Assembly (NCBI GenBank): GCA_900312665.1
Contig: ONZQ02000010.1
Location: forward strand, 1,262,278 to 1,326,277
Direction: 5' to 3'
Length of the DNA stretch: 64,000 nucleotides
Source of the DNA: Cephalotrichum gorgonifer
Lineage: Eukaryota > Ascomycota > Sordariomycetes > Microascales > Microascaceae
Part shown: one piece after another, positions 1 through 10,761 of the stretch
How the letters are laid out: each line of letters opens with the position of its first letter
Position numbering within the stretch: the first letter of the stretch is position 1
Translations under genes and position numbers: made by a program
Notes under the pieces: generated by a model
Told to the model about the DNA's origin: nothing
Database searches by the model: none
Seen by the model: only the letters and a program-made list of their open reading frames with translations

Positions 1-1
1 C

Positions 2-1138
2 CAAAAAGGGTGGTCCAGCGCGGGGACCTCGACACTCGCTGGGACACCGTCCACCAGCGCCGCCACTAGCATCGCGGCAGTGGACGTCGCCCCCGCCCCC
101 GGCCCCGCCTCCACCCCGGCAGAGGAGGGGGAGAAACCCAGCCACCTCCGCACCTGGTACGCCTCCCTCCTAGCCGCCTCCTGCGTCGTCATCATCGGGC
201 TACCTGTCTCGTACGCCGCGGACGAAGACCGCCCCCTAGACCTCTGCGTCCTCTGGCTCACGTGGGTCACGACCGTCCGAGCGCAATCCACCCTCCGGAG
301 CGTCGAAATCCCCCGCCTCGCCCCCGAGGCCCGCGGCATCCTCGCCACACTCCTCAACCCCGTCCTCCTAACCGCCTTCTCCATGATGGCGTACACGCGC
401 CTCAAGGCCCTGGCGCGGGACATCCCCGATGACGCCGTCCTCCGTACCTTCAGCAGCGGGATACCCCTCGCGGAGCTCTGGTCCGGCACCGCGGACCCGG
501 GCGCGGGCCTCCCCGCCTTCGGCGCCGGCGACATTGCACTCTCTCTGCTGGAGGCGGGAATCGTCGTCTGGGGCTTCAAGCTCCACGAGTGCCGCCGCCA
601 GCTCTTCTCCCCCTCCGGTCTAGCCGTCGTCCTGGTCTCCGTCGCATCCGCGGCGCTCAGCGCCTTCGTCTCCGTCACGATGAGCAGGGCCATGGGCGTC
701 GGCGGCAGGGAGAGCCTATCGTTCGCGGCGCGGAGCACAACACTTGCGCTCTCGAAGCCGTCTACGTCTGCGCTAGGCGGGAGCGAGATGGTGAATGCGT
801 ATCTTGTGGTCGGGAACGGGATATTAGGGCAGATTCTTGCGCCGTGGGTACTGGGGAGGCTGAGGGTTCGGGATGTTTGTGATGGGGAGGGAGAGGGGAG
901 AGGTGAGGGTGCGGGCGGGGAGAGGGGCGGTGGGGACCGGGACTCGGCGGTCGAGGTCGCAGCTGGGGCGGCCGTCGGGATGAACGGCGCTGCGATGGGG
1001 GTATCGTATCTTTATGAGCGCAGGAGCCGCGCGGCGCCTTACGCGGCGCTGTCGATGACGGCTTTTGGGGTCGTGACGACCTTGTTGGCTGGGGTGGAGC
1101 CGTCTCAGGGGGCGCTGCGGCGGATGGCTGGGCTTTAA
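2..1138 (+). CDS. LrgB-like membrane protein, 5' end outside window
   Basis: The frame is open from base 2, and the codon at 80 is GTG, not ATG, so this is the C-terminal part (about 378 residues) of a longer gene cut by the window edge. Several hydrophobic helices alternate with short loops. Two stretches match the LrgB/CidB fold: a helix-loop segment around 715-850 (AARSTTLALSKPSTSALGG, the equivalent of the bacterial KSVTTPIA region) and a C-terminal glycine/alanine-rich segment around 955-1090 (AVGMNGAAMGVSYLYERR). The family includes bacterial murein-hydrolase regulators and the plant plastid glycolate/glycerate translocator; fungal members are large membrane proteins of unproven substrate. 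A Gly/Glu/Arg-rich loop at about 880-950 separates the last helices. The family call is fairly sure; the function is inference. Confidence 0.75.
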   Translation, partial: QKGWSSAGTSTLAGTPSTSAATSIAAVDVAPAPGPASTPAEEGEKPSHLRTWYASLLAASCVVIIGLPVSYAADEDRPLDLCVLWLTWVTTVRAQSTLRSVEIPRLAPEARGILATLLNPVLLTAFSMMAYTRLKALARDIPDDAVLRTFSSGIPLAELWSGTADPGAGLPAFGAGDIALSLLEAGIVVWGFKLHECRRQLFSPSGLAVVLVSVASAALSAFVSVTMSRAMGVGGRESLSFAARSTTLALSKPSTSALGGSEMVNAYLVVGNGILGQILAPWVLGRLRVRDVCDGEGEGRGEGAGGERGGGDRDSAVEVAAGAAVGMNGAAMGVSYLYERRSRAAPYAALSMTAFGVVTTLLAGVEPSQGALRRMAGL

Positions 1139-1938
1139 AGTAGGATATGGGGGGGAGGGTGTGGAATAGAAGGAGGAGCGCCAAGAGTGAGAAAAAAGAG
1201 GGAGCAGCATGGCAGGGAGGCGGGGGAAGGGGGTGGGTGGTAAGTATGGAAAGAAGTGGAATGTAAGCTGAGGGGGATGGAAACGGGGTCGATGTATCGC
1301 GGGAGGGACATGGGGGATTGCATAAAAACTGGCGACGGAGGGAAAAGGTGTAACGCGTTCATCGGTCGGGCCCAAGTGATCCAAGGGGGAGGAGGTATCG
1401 GTTTGCATCAAAGCGGCGTTTTACAGACACGGAACTAGAACGGGGGGGGGGGCAGTTGTCTTTCTTTTCAGAGACAGTTCACATAGAATGGAAGGCACAT
1501 TGGTACCTTTTATCTTCCTTTCCTCTTACCCTCCCTTCCGTCCCTCCCCTTACAGTTCGCTTGATACTGAGCTTTGCTCCCTTGTCGCTTATCCTGAATC
1601 TTCTCGTTGCTCACCATGTACTTTTGGATTCTTCTTCTCTCTTGATATCACGCGTTGGGAGGAGGGGAGGGCAGGAGCATGCATATACGGCTTGCACTCC
1701 CGCACTTCCCACAAGTCCGGCTCTCCCACTCCCCCCGTAAGAACTACTCGACACAGAACAGAAGAAGCACGCTCGGATTTTTTTCTTTTTCTTTTTTTCT
1801 TCATCCCTTTTAATCGGACGGTATATATCATTCACCCCAACCTGTACCCAGTTAGCACAATCACATTCATCTCCTCAGCATGTCCATCTCAAGGACCTCA
1901 GTGGAGGGAAAAGTCCCTTGGGTTGGGGAGGAGATGTC
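1139..1938. other. intergenic, LrgB-like gene to PIN1 homologue
   Basis: The genes are convergent, so this holds both 3' regions. It contains an 11-G run at 1442-1452 and T/C-rich stretches at 1500-1560 and 1775-1815. I see no coding sequence with fungal-like composition. Confidence 0.5.
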
Positions 1939-2667
1939 TCACCTTTCAATAAGATGCAGCCCGCTCGCCGTCTCCACGACATCGCTCAGCTGCCCGACCT
2001 CGAGCGCGAACGCCGCCTCCTCGAACTCGCGCTGCATCACGCCCCTCCCGAAACACCCCAGGTCGCCGAACTTGTGGGCGCTGTTGCAGTCGGACTCGCG
2101 CTTCGCGAGGCTGCCGAGCGTCTCCTCGCCCGACTTGATCTTGCGCTGGTGGCCCTCGAGAATGGCGCGGGCCTCTTCTTTCGAGCGAGTGATGTGTTGC
2201 TGTGCTCGCAGAGATACAGTTAGTCAAGTTCTCGTGGGGGTCTTGCTTCTCTTGGGGGGCGTGAAAACGCACCTCCTTCCAGCTCGACGGGTTCCGGCTC
2301 CCGCTGTGCTTCACGAGCAGGTGCGCCGCCCAGATGCTCCCCTCGGGCACTGCGGCGGCGGCCCCCGCCGCTCGGTCGTAGCGCTGGGACGCGGACGCGG
2401 GCTGGTGGTGGTTCGCCATGTAGACCTTGAGCTTCTCGGTGTCGGTGCCCGCGGGGGGCTCCCACCGCGAGACCGTCTCCTCGGTGTTGAAGTAGTATGG
2501 GAGGTTCTTGCTGTTGCTGTGGCGGACCTCCCAGTTCGGGGGGAGGCCTGTTTCCACGGGCTTGTTCGGGAAGGGTAGGTTAGTTATTGGCTTGGGAGGG
2601 CGGGGGGTGGAGGGTTTCGATAGGAAGCGGTTCGTGTTGCTTGGGGGTGGGAGCTCACGTTAGACAT
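1939..2667 (-). CDS. PIN1/ESS1-type peptidyl-prolyl cis-trans isomerase
   Basis: Parvulin-family prolyl isomerase, nuclear in its known homologues, acting on phospho-Ser/Thr-Pro sites such as the RNA polymerase II CTD. Exons on the minus strand: 2659-2667 (three codons, M-S-N), 2273-2560, 1939-2199; the joined length is 558 nt, 185 aa. An N-terminal WW domain (residues about 8-42, GLPPNWEVRHS and a WEPP end) is followed by the parvulin domain, with LLVKHSGSRNPSSW (phosphate-binding basic patch) and the active-site segment SDCNSAHKFGDLG in exon 3. Both introns have good signals (GTGAGC with an AACTAAC branch point; GTGCGT with TGACTAAC). The model ends at IER followed directly by TGA. That TGA overlaps a possible donor (GGTGAGAC), so a further short C-terminal exon cannot be excluded. 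Confidence 0.9.
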
Positions 2668-3760
2668 GGCTGCTGAGGAATGCGCCTGCTTGAAGGGATG
2701 CGATACGATGGCGAAAGAAACAAGAACGGTCTGTTCTAAAACTTGGAAGAAGCGGATGCGAGAATAATAGGAAAGATTGTCCAAGAATCGCAAGCTGCAG
2801 GAGAGAAGGGAACCCCTGTGTGTATATTATCCAAAGGCTGTTTTTGTTTTCTCGCGTGGGAATGTTTCCGGAGGTTTAAGTTCTGGGAAAGCTTGGGGAA
2901 TGGAATGGGGAAAGCTGGAAACAGGAAGCGGGGAAAAAGGGACCCGGTTCCGGGTTTGGCAGCTTGGAGGGGCCTCAAGCGCCCCGCGCCCAGAGAGGTT
3001 TAGTGGGGCCCGTTGCGCCGGTGACCTCACGGTGTGTTGTCAGAGAGTCGGATATAACGATTTTCTTAGGACCTGCACGTCATGCGGGGTTGCGGGGCTG
3101 ATGGAGTGGGATGGATGCATAACTACTTGTACCCTGGTTTGCAGGGGCGGGGTTTGGGCCCAGTGCGACCTAATACGCGGCTTTGGATTGGGTAATAATG
3201 CGAGCTGTTCTCCGGGGTTGAATGTGGTCTTGTTCGGGTGGGTCGCGGCTGTTTTGGGGCATCGATGATGCATTTGTCTCGGAGCTTGCGTGTATGTTGC
3301 GGATGCAGATACCTGATACGGCGTCTGGTATGAAGGTTATGATTATAATATGCGACTATCTTTTAACGGGGTTATCCTTCACTTGGCCCGCCCATCGCGG
3401 AGCCAACTTCCGGCGTTCCCATGCACAACGACACAGCCCATGGGATGGTCCCTGCATGTGGCAGTCGGGGGAAATCCAATAAAGGGGGAAACAAGGCAAA
3501 ACCCACTCTCTTGTTCTATCAACTAAAAAAAAAAGAGTCTATCGCGCTTAGATGCATTATCGCGCTTGGGGGCGTCGTTCACTTTCGTTGGCACATCCAA
3601 AATCCCGGCTGCGAATGGATGAATGACACCCGCCCGCGAGAGAGTGAAAAAGAAAAGAAAAGAGCTCGCTTAAACGCCACGCAATCCGTCCCTTCCCTCA
3701 AGTGATCTTGTAAGTCTATCTCCGTCCTCCTTTGTCTCCGATGCTACCGCCACTACCCCG
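2668..3760. other. intergenic, PIN1 promoter and BCS1-like 3' region
   Basis: About 1.1 kb between two minus-strand genes. It should hold the PIN1 promoter (right of 2667) and the 3' untranslated region of the AAA gene. Only antisense or short frames occur; no gene seen. Confidence 0.5.
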
Positions 3761-5731
3761 TCATCCTGTTTTACACCCGTTTGCTTTACCTTCCGCGGCC
3801 TCTGCTTTCCCGCCCGCGGTGATATCCCCGTTATTCTGCGCGGCTTCCCCTTTCCCACTCGGGGTCTTCTCCTTCAAACTAGGGACGTTTCCCTTCCCAT
3901 CAGCGACCCCGCCTTCTTCACCATTAGTAGCCTCCGCCTTCGCATCTACAACCTCGCCCTCTCTACCCGCTGCCTCCCCCTTCGCCTGCGCCTTCTCGAG
4001 CGCCGCCGCGGCCCGCGCCGCCTTCCGCTCCCTCCTCCTCCGTGCCCGCCTCTCGGCCCTCGCCTTCTCTGCCCCGGCCGCCTCCGCCGCGACTCTCATC
4101 TCCTCCGTCGCCCACTCTTCGAACTCGTCCACCGCGGCGCGTGGGTCTCCCCTGTGACCGAGCAGGTATCCCTGCAGCTGTGCGGGGGTAAACACCGGCT
4201 CCTCGGGCATCAGTCTGGCGAACTCCGCCGCCAGTCTCTCCAGATCCTCCCTCCCCACAATGCCCTTTCCATCCTTCTCCTCAACAATCTTATTCGCGCC
4301 CTCTCCCTCCGTGCCCGTTGCGTCGTCCCCCCGCGGCGCCTCCCCCCTGCCCTCCGCGGACGCATACATCCGCAGGAACATCTTCTCCCCACTAGCCCGC
4401 GATATATTGCCCAAGTAAATCATCCGGTCGATCCTCCCGGGCCTCACGAGCGCCTTGTCGAGCTTGCTCGCAAAGTTAGACGTCATCAGCACGATCCGCC
4501 CCTCCTGCGACGCCACCCCGTCCAGGACGTTCAGCAGGCCCGCGAGGGAGCAGCCCGGCCCGTGGCCCCTGAAGTTGTAGCTCGACGACGACTTCCGCTT
4601 CCGCCTTACCTCGCCGTCCGAGTCCTCCGAGTCCGAGTCGTCGCCGCCTCCCAGCCCCCGCCGCTGGACCCCCACCGTGTCGATGTCCTCCAGGAGGATG
4701 ATGCACTTCGGCGGCAGGTTGGCGAACTGGTTCTCCAGCTCCCCGTCGTCCGTCACGCTGGGCACGTGGCAGAGGTACAGGTCCACCTCGAACAGCCCTG
4801 CCAGCGCGAGCGAGAGGGACGTCTTGCCCGTGCCGGGAGGCCCGTGTAGGAGGTAGCCACGCCTGTACGGGATCCCCCTGGACACGTAGAACCTCCGCGT
4901 CGACGGCTTGAGGTAGTGCGTGATGTCCGCCACGAGCCCGCTCCTGGCCTCCTCGTCGAAATGCACCGTCTCCAGCGCCCGCCGCGGCCGAAGGGCCACC
5001 GACCCCCAGCACTCGTCCGCGCCGTAGGTGTTCTTCTTGGACGTCCGCACCGTGACGTACTCCCTGTGCTGCCCCTCCGCGAAGGCGCGGCAGGTCTCGA
5101 GGAGGCGCTTTATGGGTGCCACGGAGCGGCCGAGGCACATGAGCACGATGTGCTCGTGGCCTTCGGGCGCGGACGAGAGCTCGATGGGCAGGAAGCCCCA
5201 CTGGGCGCTCATCCTGTCTATCTTGGTCGGCATGCGGCTGACGAGGAACACGGTGCCCTCGTGGACGAACCAGGTGGTGCCGAAGGCCGGGAGGTACTGC
5301 ACGGGCACGCGCTTCTCGTGGCGCACGTCGTCGCGCTCGTAAGGGAGGCGGTTGGCCCAGTAGCCCGTGTGGACGACCTCTGTGCGGGCCGTCATGGTGC
5401 GGATGGAGCGGCGGGGGAGGACGTTGTGGGCGACCCAGTTTATGACGTCCTTGTTCAGGCGGTCGTTGCCGGCGACGGTCATGGACGAGATGAAGTACTT
5501 GGCCACCCACCAGTAGATGTTCAGGGTGACGGAGCGGAGGTGGGTGAGCGTCGTGGGAAGGGTCCCGAGGACGGCGATGGCGACGGTCCAGGTTGGGATG
5601 TCGATGTGCTGCCACCTGGAGAAGAAGGACTCGGTGAGGCGGGTGGGGAGGGAGGAGGCGGATTTAGAGTCGAGGATTGAGTTGAGGAAGGTGTTGATGG
5701 GGCCGGTGGGGGGGATGGTGGTGTTAGCCAT
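3761..5731 (-). CDS. BCS1-like AAA ATPase
   Basis: Single-exon gene, 656 aa. Residues about 45-63 (TWTVAIAVLGTLPTTL) are a single membrane segment; residues about 60-270 match the BCS1 N-terminal domain; the AAA domain follows with Walker A GPPGTGKTS near residue 297, Walker B IILLEDID near 344, and a conserved R-PGRIDR second-region motif (LVRPGRIDRMIYLG). Canonical BCS1 translocates the Rieske iron-sulphur protein in mitochondria. Filamentous fungi have many BCS1-like paralogues, and this one carries an acidic insert (DDSDSEDSDG) after Walker B and a Lys/Glu/Ala-rich tail of about 130 residues, so it is more likely a paralogue than the respiratory chaperone itself. The ATG at 5731 is the first in-frame Met. 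Large antisense frames are shadows of its GC-rich codon usage. Confidence 0.88.
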   Translation of the reverse strand: MANTTIPPTGPINTFLNSILDSKSASSLPTRLTESFFSRWQHIDIPTWTVAIAVLGTLPTTLTHLRSVTLNIYWWVAKYFISSMTVAGNDRLNKDVINWVAHNVLPRRSIRTMTARTEVVHTGYWANRLPYERDDVRHEKRVPVQYLPAFGTTWFVHEGTVFLVSRMPTKIDRMSAQWGFLPIELSSAPEGHEHIVLMCLGRSVAPIKRLLETCRAFAEGQHREYVTVRTSKKNTYGADECWGSVALRPRRALETVHFDEEARSGLVADITHYLKPSTRRFYVSRGIPYRRGYLLHGPPGTGKTSLSLALAGLFEVDLYLCHVPSVTDDGELENQFANLPPKCIILLEDIDTVGVQRRGLGGGDDSDSEDSDGEVRRKRKSSSSYNFRGHGPGCSLAGLLNVLDGVASQEGRIVLMTSNFASKLDKALVRPGRIDRMIYLGNISRASGEKMFLRMYASAEGRGEAPRGDDATGTEGEGANKIVEEKDGKGIVGREDLERLAAEFARLMPEEPVFTPAQLQGYLLGHRGDPRAAVDEFEEWATEEMRVAAEAAGAEKARAERRARRRRERKAARAAAALEKAQAKGEAAGREGEVVDAKAEATNGEEGGVADGKGNVPSLKEKTPSGKGEAAQNNGDITAGGKAEAAEGKANGCKTG

Positions 5732-7653
5732 GGCGGAAGAGGGAGAGCAGACGGACTGCGATGGGATTCTGGGCAGGGAGTTCCAGAAGAGAGGTGAAGG
5801 GGAGGCAGAGGGCTTAGTTATATACTAGTAGGCAACAAGGCAGACAGATAAGGTACGCCCTAGTTGAGACAGAAGGATCAAGACTCAGTTGAAAGAAGAA
5901 AAAAAGATTCAAGGCTGTGTTGAGGCAGCCAACAACAGGCGCCTAGCCTGCAGCGAGCAGAAGAAAGGGAATAGGGCAGACGGTCCACGACTACTCGCGG
6001 AATCACTCGGATGCGGAATTCAGGTAGGGCAAGAAAGTAATTGCAGGGAAAAGAAAAGAAAAGAAATCCAAATAAAAAAAGAAACCAAGAGCCAGCTCTT
6101 CGCCAGAAACCACGACCACACCCATGCATCCCTGCGAGAGCGGCATCGTGCCGCCTCCTGCGAGAATTCCCATTGGGGAATCTTGGTCTTGACGCGCTGC
6201 GCAAGACGTGCAGCCAACAACCAACATCTTCAGACTGGGACCAATCCGAAGGGAGAAGAGGGTGGGACGAAGACCATGTCGCACAGACGGTGCCGGCCGG
6301 GTGGGCTCAGCAATAAGCCGCTGATCCCAGTCCGAATGCTGGCGGTGTTGGATTGGGGTTAAATAGACGAATGTGTCTGGCCAGGAAGGGTTTAGCAGGA
6401 TGCGGGCCGCGACCGGCGCAGCGCGAGAGGCATCATTATGTTTGCTGGAAGCGCAGTAAGCACGGCGAGCCCAACAATCTCAGCAAGCAGGGGGACATGG
6501 GCGAATGCGAGAAAAGAGGTTTGTGATCTAATGAGTTCGGATCACAGTATCTCGAACGATCACAGAGGAGACTATAGCGATAGTGAATGCGTAGGCGGGA
6601 TGGAGACAATGGTGATGGCGATATTAGGCAGACGCTCAAAGAAAAGTGTACATAGGAAGAGGTAGCATATGAGTCGGGTGGGTGGGGCGAGATCGCCGGG
6701 CGGGTGGGCGGTGTGGTGGAGATCTGTCGGCGAGGTAGGGTGGAGGGTGGGAAGCTGGAAGGCGGAAGGTACGCGGGGGGGGGGGGGGGGTAGAGCCAGC
6801 CACTCTATGGCGATTGGACTGACACGGGGCCCACTACGGCTGCCGTAGCCGAACTGCCATTCACGGGGCCGACTGCATAGCTACCATATAATACGACGCA
6901 AGTCCTACGGACGCTTCATTGTTTCAGGCATCTAAGACACAGATGATAGACAAGACCTTGAGCTCTGGTGCGTATCTAGGGTAATCCACCCACAGCGTCT
7001 CGCCTCATAAGTCGGCAGAGGGTGGGAAACAGTCGAGGATCGAAGATGGGCAACACTCCTATGCTCGGTATCTAATAAGACGTCAGATAAGTAATTCATA
7101 TTACCGCTTCAATGCGATTGGCCCCGGGGCTTGTCCATGACCAGGTCACCAGACTGGCCGCATCCGAAATATTTGGGTGGGTGCTTGCCGGTGACATTTG
7201 GATGCCTGCCAGCCGGTCTCAGTATTTGGGGAGGAGGGGCACGGTTCATGGTTGCTGTTCTCGGAATTTGTGGAGATGCCCGGCGGGGTGGGAAGGAGCA
7301 GAGGGCAGCGGGGGGGACAAGGGGCAGAAAGGGAAGGTGCAGCATGTGAGGGCAACAACCACTCAGAAGGTGTGGACCCTGCTGACAAACACGCATGCTG
7401 CATGGTGCCCCTGCCATCCGCCCACCCCACCCTGAAATACCACTCGGACTACGTACACACGACAAGGAACGAAGTAATAATGGTTTCTGGTATGGTCCTT
7501 TTGGGGTACAAGGTAACTAATAATAATACAGTGCGCTTCTGCAGTACCGCGTCATTCTCCCTCCCACCTTGCAGCAGCTCTATCCCTTGTGTCGCCCCCC
7601 CCCTTCAACCGACGCAAGCCATAAGTTCCTAACCCCACCTCTCGTTCCCCTCC
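5732..7653. other. divergent promoter region, BCS1-like gene and aminopeptidase
   Basis: About 1.9 kb between divergent genes. It contains purine-rich stretches (5880-6100) and a 16-G run at 6775-6790, with no credible coding sequence. Both promoters must lie here. Confidence 0.5.
6775..6790 (+). repeat. 16-base poly-G tract
   Basis: An uninterrupted run of 16 G residues in the intergenic region. Homopolymers this long are unstable and also error-prone in sequencing, so its exact length is doubtful. Confidence 0.8.
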
Positions 7654-7845
7654 ATGACCCGCCCGACTATCTCGTCAGCAGGATGGATTCTTCTTCGGTC
7701 AATCCCACGTCCGCGCGCACCTCTGATCTCTCGCCTCGCCCATCTGCCCAATTGCTTCCCGCTCGTCGCGCCGAGAAGCATCTGCACACCACCACACCTG
7801 ACTAGCACTACCATATCTAGATCACGCTCGCGCTATCTTTCCACC

Positions 7846-9594
7846 ATGGCCGGAGGAGACGTTCTCGAGGGGAAGTACCCCGCCAAGGCACATGCTCGTC
7901 GCGTGGCCGACTTCATCCGCCATCGTGTGTCCGATGTTGAGGCGGAAGGAGTGCTCTATCTCGAGGCTAGGATGACGAAGATGATTGAGGACAATGACTC
8001 GCCTGAGCCCTTCCGGTAAGATCCTACTCTCCCGAGTCACCCCTCCAATTCTCCTCTTCTGGAATGCCACCCACTCCGCCTAACCCCCAACACCCAACCC
8101 CGACCCGACCCGGCTCTAACCCCGGCCAGTCAACGCCGTTACTTCAACTACCTCACCGGCTGTCAGCTCCCCGACTGCTACTTGACCTACGACATCCCCA
8201 CCTCCCACTCCACCCTCTTCATCCCCCCCATCGACCCCGACGACGTCATCTGGTCCGGCCTCCCCGTCTCCCCCGCCGAGGCCCTCCTCAAGTACGACGT
8301 CGACGAGGTCAAGTTCACCACCGACCTGAACCCCGAGCTCGCCCGCCTCAGCAAGAAGAGCGGCACCCTCTTCGCCATCGCCGGCCAGGTCTCCGACCAC
8401 GTCGCCCTCTCCGGCTTCACCAACAAGAACCTCGACATCCTCAAGGAGGCCATCGAGGCCTGCAGGGTTGTCAAGGACGACTACGAGATCGCCCTGATCC
8501 AGAAGGCGAATGACATCTCCGCCGTCGCCCACACGGCCGTGCTGGAGAAGGTGAAGAGCGCGAAGAATGAGGCAGAGCTGGAGGGAGTATTCTTGGAGAA
8601 GTGTGTGGCGAGGGGGGCGAAGGAGCAGAGCTATCATGGCATTTTCGCGTCGGGGAGGGCGGCCGCTACGCTGCATTACATCGCGAACGATGCGCCGCTG
8701 GCGGGGAAGCTGAACGTCCTGCTTGATGCGGGCGCCGAGTGGGAGTGCTATGCTTCCGATGTTGTACGTCACTCCTCAGTTGGATTGCAAGGGTGGTTCT
8801 TTTCGGCTTTGCGCTCTCGGGCCCTGTGGCTGGATTCATTGCTAACTTTCTTTTGTGGTAGACGCGGACGTTCCCCATCTCGGGCGAGTTCAGCAAGGAG
8901 TCGCGCGAGATCTACGACATTGTCCTGCGCATGCAGACCGAGTCCATCGCCATGCTCAAGGCGGACGTGGTCTGGGACGACGTGCATCTCCACGCCCACA
9001 AGGTCGCCATCGACGGGCTCCTGAAGCTCGGGATCCTAAAGGGCGACAAGGACGAAATCCTCAAGGCCAGGACCAGCGTGGCCTTCTTCCCTCATGGGCT
9101 GGGTCACTACCTAGGCATGGACACGCATGATGTCGGCGGGAACCCGAATCCCAAGGACACGGATACGATGTTCAGGTATCTCCGCCTCCGCGGGCCGGCT
9201 CCCGCGGGGTCGGTGCTTACCGTTGAGCCCGGTGTAAGTTTATTCCGTGCCCGGTGGCGATGCCAATTGTGGAATGGGATTGGGACTGGGGCTAATAAAC
9301 ACGTTAGATCTACTTCTGCAACTTCATCATCGAGCCGTACCTGAAGGACCCGGCGCACTCGAAGTATATCGACGCGGAGGTGCTCGAGAAGTATTGGGAT
9401 GTTGGCGGCGTGAGGTATGTAGCTTGTACTCCTCCCCTCGTCTCATCGCAACGTCGCTGACATTCGTGAACTTTTTTAGGATCGAGGATAACCTCGTCAT
9501 CACGGCCACTGGATATGAGAACCTCACCACGGCGCCAAAGGAGGCGGCGGAGGTGGAGAGGATCGTGACTGCCAACAGGCTCGCTGGGTTCTAG
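7846..9594 (+). CDS. Xaa-Pro aminopeptidase (M24B, PEPP type)
   Basis: Metallopeptidase that removes an N-terminal residue next to proline. Exons: 7846-8015, 8130-8763, 8862-9233, 9308-9414, 9480-9594; joined 1398 nt, 465 aa, the usual fungal PEPP length. An N-terminal aminopeptidase-P domain is followed by the pita-bread catalytic fold. Metal ligands can be seen: LLDAGAEWECYASDV with the continuation TRTFPISG in the next exon (two Asp), GLGHYLGMDTHDVGG (His), TVEPG (Glu) and RIEDNLVIT (Glu). All introns are GT-AG with matching phases. The ATG at 7846 has a strong context (caccATGG). An in-frame ATG at 7654 would add 64 residues rich in Arg and Ser and almost without acids, which look like a mitochondrial presequence; two isoforms are possible (see findings). 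Confidence 0.92.
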
Positions 9595-10010
9595 TTCTGA
9601 GTGGTATGTTATATACGAGTAATGTAGCTGACCCCGGGAATGGGTCGGGTGTCTACTTGTATGTTCAGACTGTGAATTGAGCGGCTCCGCCGCAGGTGTG
9701 GATCTTGGGATTTCACTTCTTCGTGTGACATATGACAGGTGAGGCAAGCGGGCGACCCTCCCCTTTCTCTAAAACCCCCCTAGCACAACATGGTGCCCCG
9801 GGGAGGGCTAGCAGAACAACCGGCGAAGCCATTCGGACGATGTAGCGCTACGACTTCACACACCCAGACGCTCCCTGGCTCACCCAAAATCCCCGGTTTG
9901 GGGCCTGCAGTGCGGGTTCGACAGCTCGTTATGTCCACACGTCAATTCCAGTGCCGAAAGTTTTACCCCGCCCCTATTCTATCCAGCCCCTATTCCTATC
10001 AAAACCAAAC
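9595..10010. other. intergenic, aminopeptidase 3' region to gag relic
   Basis: No gene seen. There is no reverse transcriptase or integrase sequence here, although this is where the pol part of the neighbouring retroelement would lie. Confidence 0.5.
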
Positions 10011-10761
10011 CTAAAGCACCAACAACGCGGGGAAAGATGAGACCTCCTCGTCGGGCCACTCCGACTTGGGCACATCCCCGTTGGCCACTGCGCGTCTGAG
10101 TGCATTCTCGCCTTTCCGCGTAGCCAGGAACGCCTGCGAGATGACCCTAATCTTATCCCTCCTCTCCTCTGTCCACCCCTTCGGGCTCTCCTTGGGGAAG
10201 AGGCGCCAGCGTATCGCTCCCGGGTGACGATATTTGCAGTACTGGCATTTCGGTTTCTCATTTATCGGTCGAGGCGGGGGGGCTTTCTCGGTCGGCTTGA
10301 AGCCTCGCGATAGATTCCTTGAATACCTCGTGCGCTTCAATTTTCGCCAGGCGACTCAGGACCAACGCGAGCGTCGGCCTCCCTTCTTCCTGGAAGAGCC
10401 TGTCCCGCAGGGAATCGTCGTGGCTCCGGAGCCCGTGGATCAGGCAGCACGCGAGGGCGAAGTCAGACAGGGGCTCTATCGTGGCGATGCGCCTCCTGAG
10501 GAGGTGGAAGCGCGCTACGAAGTCTGATGTAGATGCGTATTCCGTCTTCCTAAGATTCCATATCTCGCACATCATATCGCCGTAGGGCGCGCTGTCGACG
10601 AACCCGATGTCAGAGAGGTCGTCGTCCCTTACATCATACGCGTTCCGCATGTGGTCGAGGCTCTCCCCGAGCTTCCTCACTTCTAGTATGAGGCTTCGTG
10701 TCTCTGCGCTCCTCGCGCCTAGCTCTGTAGGGGGTTCCGGCTCCTCCGCGGGAGACTTCAT
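10011..10761 (-). pseudogene. retrotransposon Gag fragment (UBN2-like), frameshifted
   Basis: Two overlapping minus-strand frames read as one Gag-like protein. 10258-10761 (167 aa from an ATG) has the helical UBN2/Gag pattern of Ty1-copia-type elements (for example MMCEIWNLRKTEYAS and LVLSRLAKIEAHEVF). The second frame, ending at 10011, continues with a zinc-knuckle remnant (CQYCKYRHPG, then RWRLFP), in which the last Cys of the CCHC motif is Arg. The two frames are best joined at a seven-base C run on the minus strand (10276-10282), so a one-base length change there explains the break. No protease, reverse transcriptase, integrase or terminal repeats are visible nearby. It could be a dead fragment or a gag-derived host gene with a sequencing error in the homopolymer. 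Confidence 0.7.

Noticed and set aside
4154..5680. Large plus-strand and second minus-strand frames opposite the AAA gene
   Set aside because: They are Arg/Pro/His-rich shadows of a GC-rich coding sequence, with no domain; the BCS1-like frame has all the AAA motifs.
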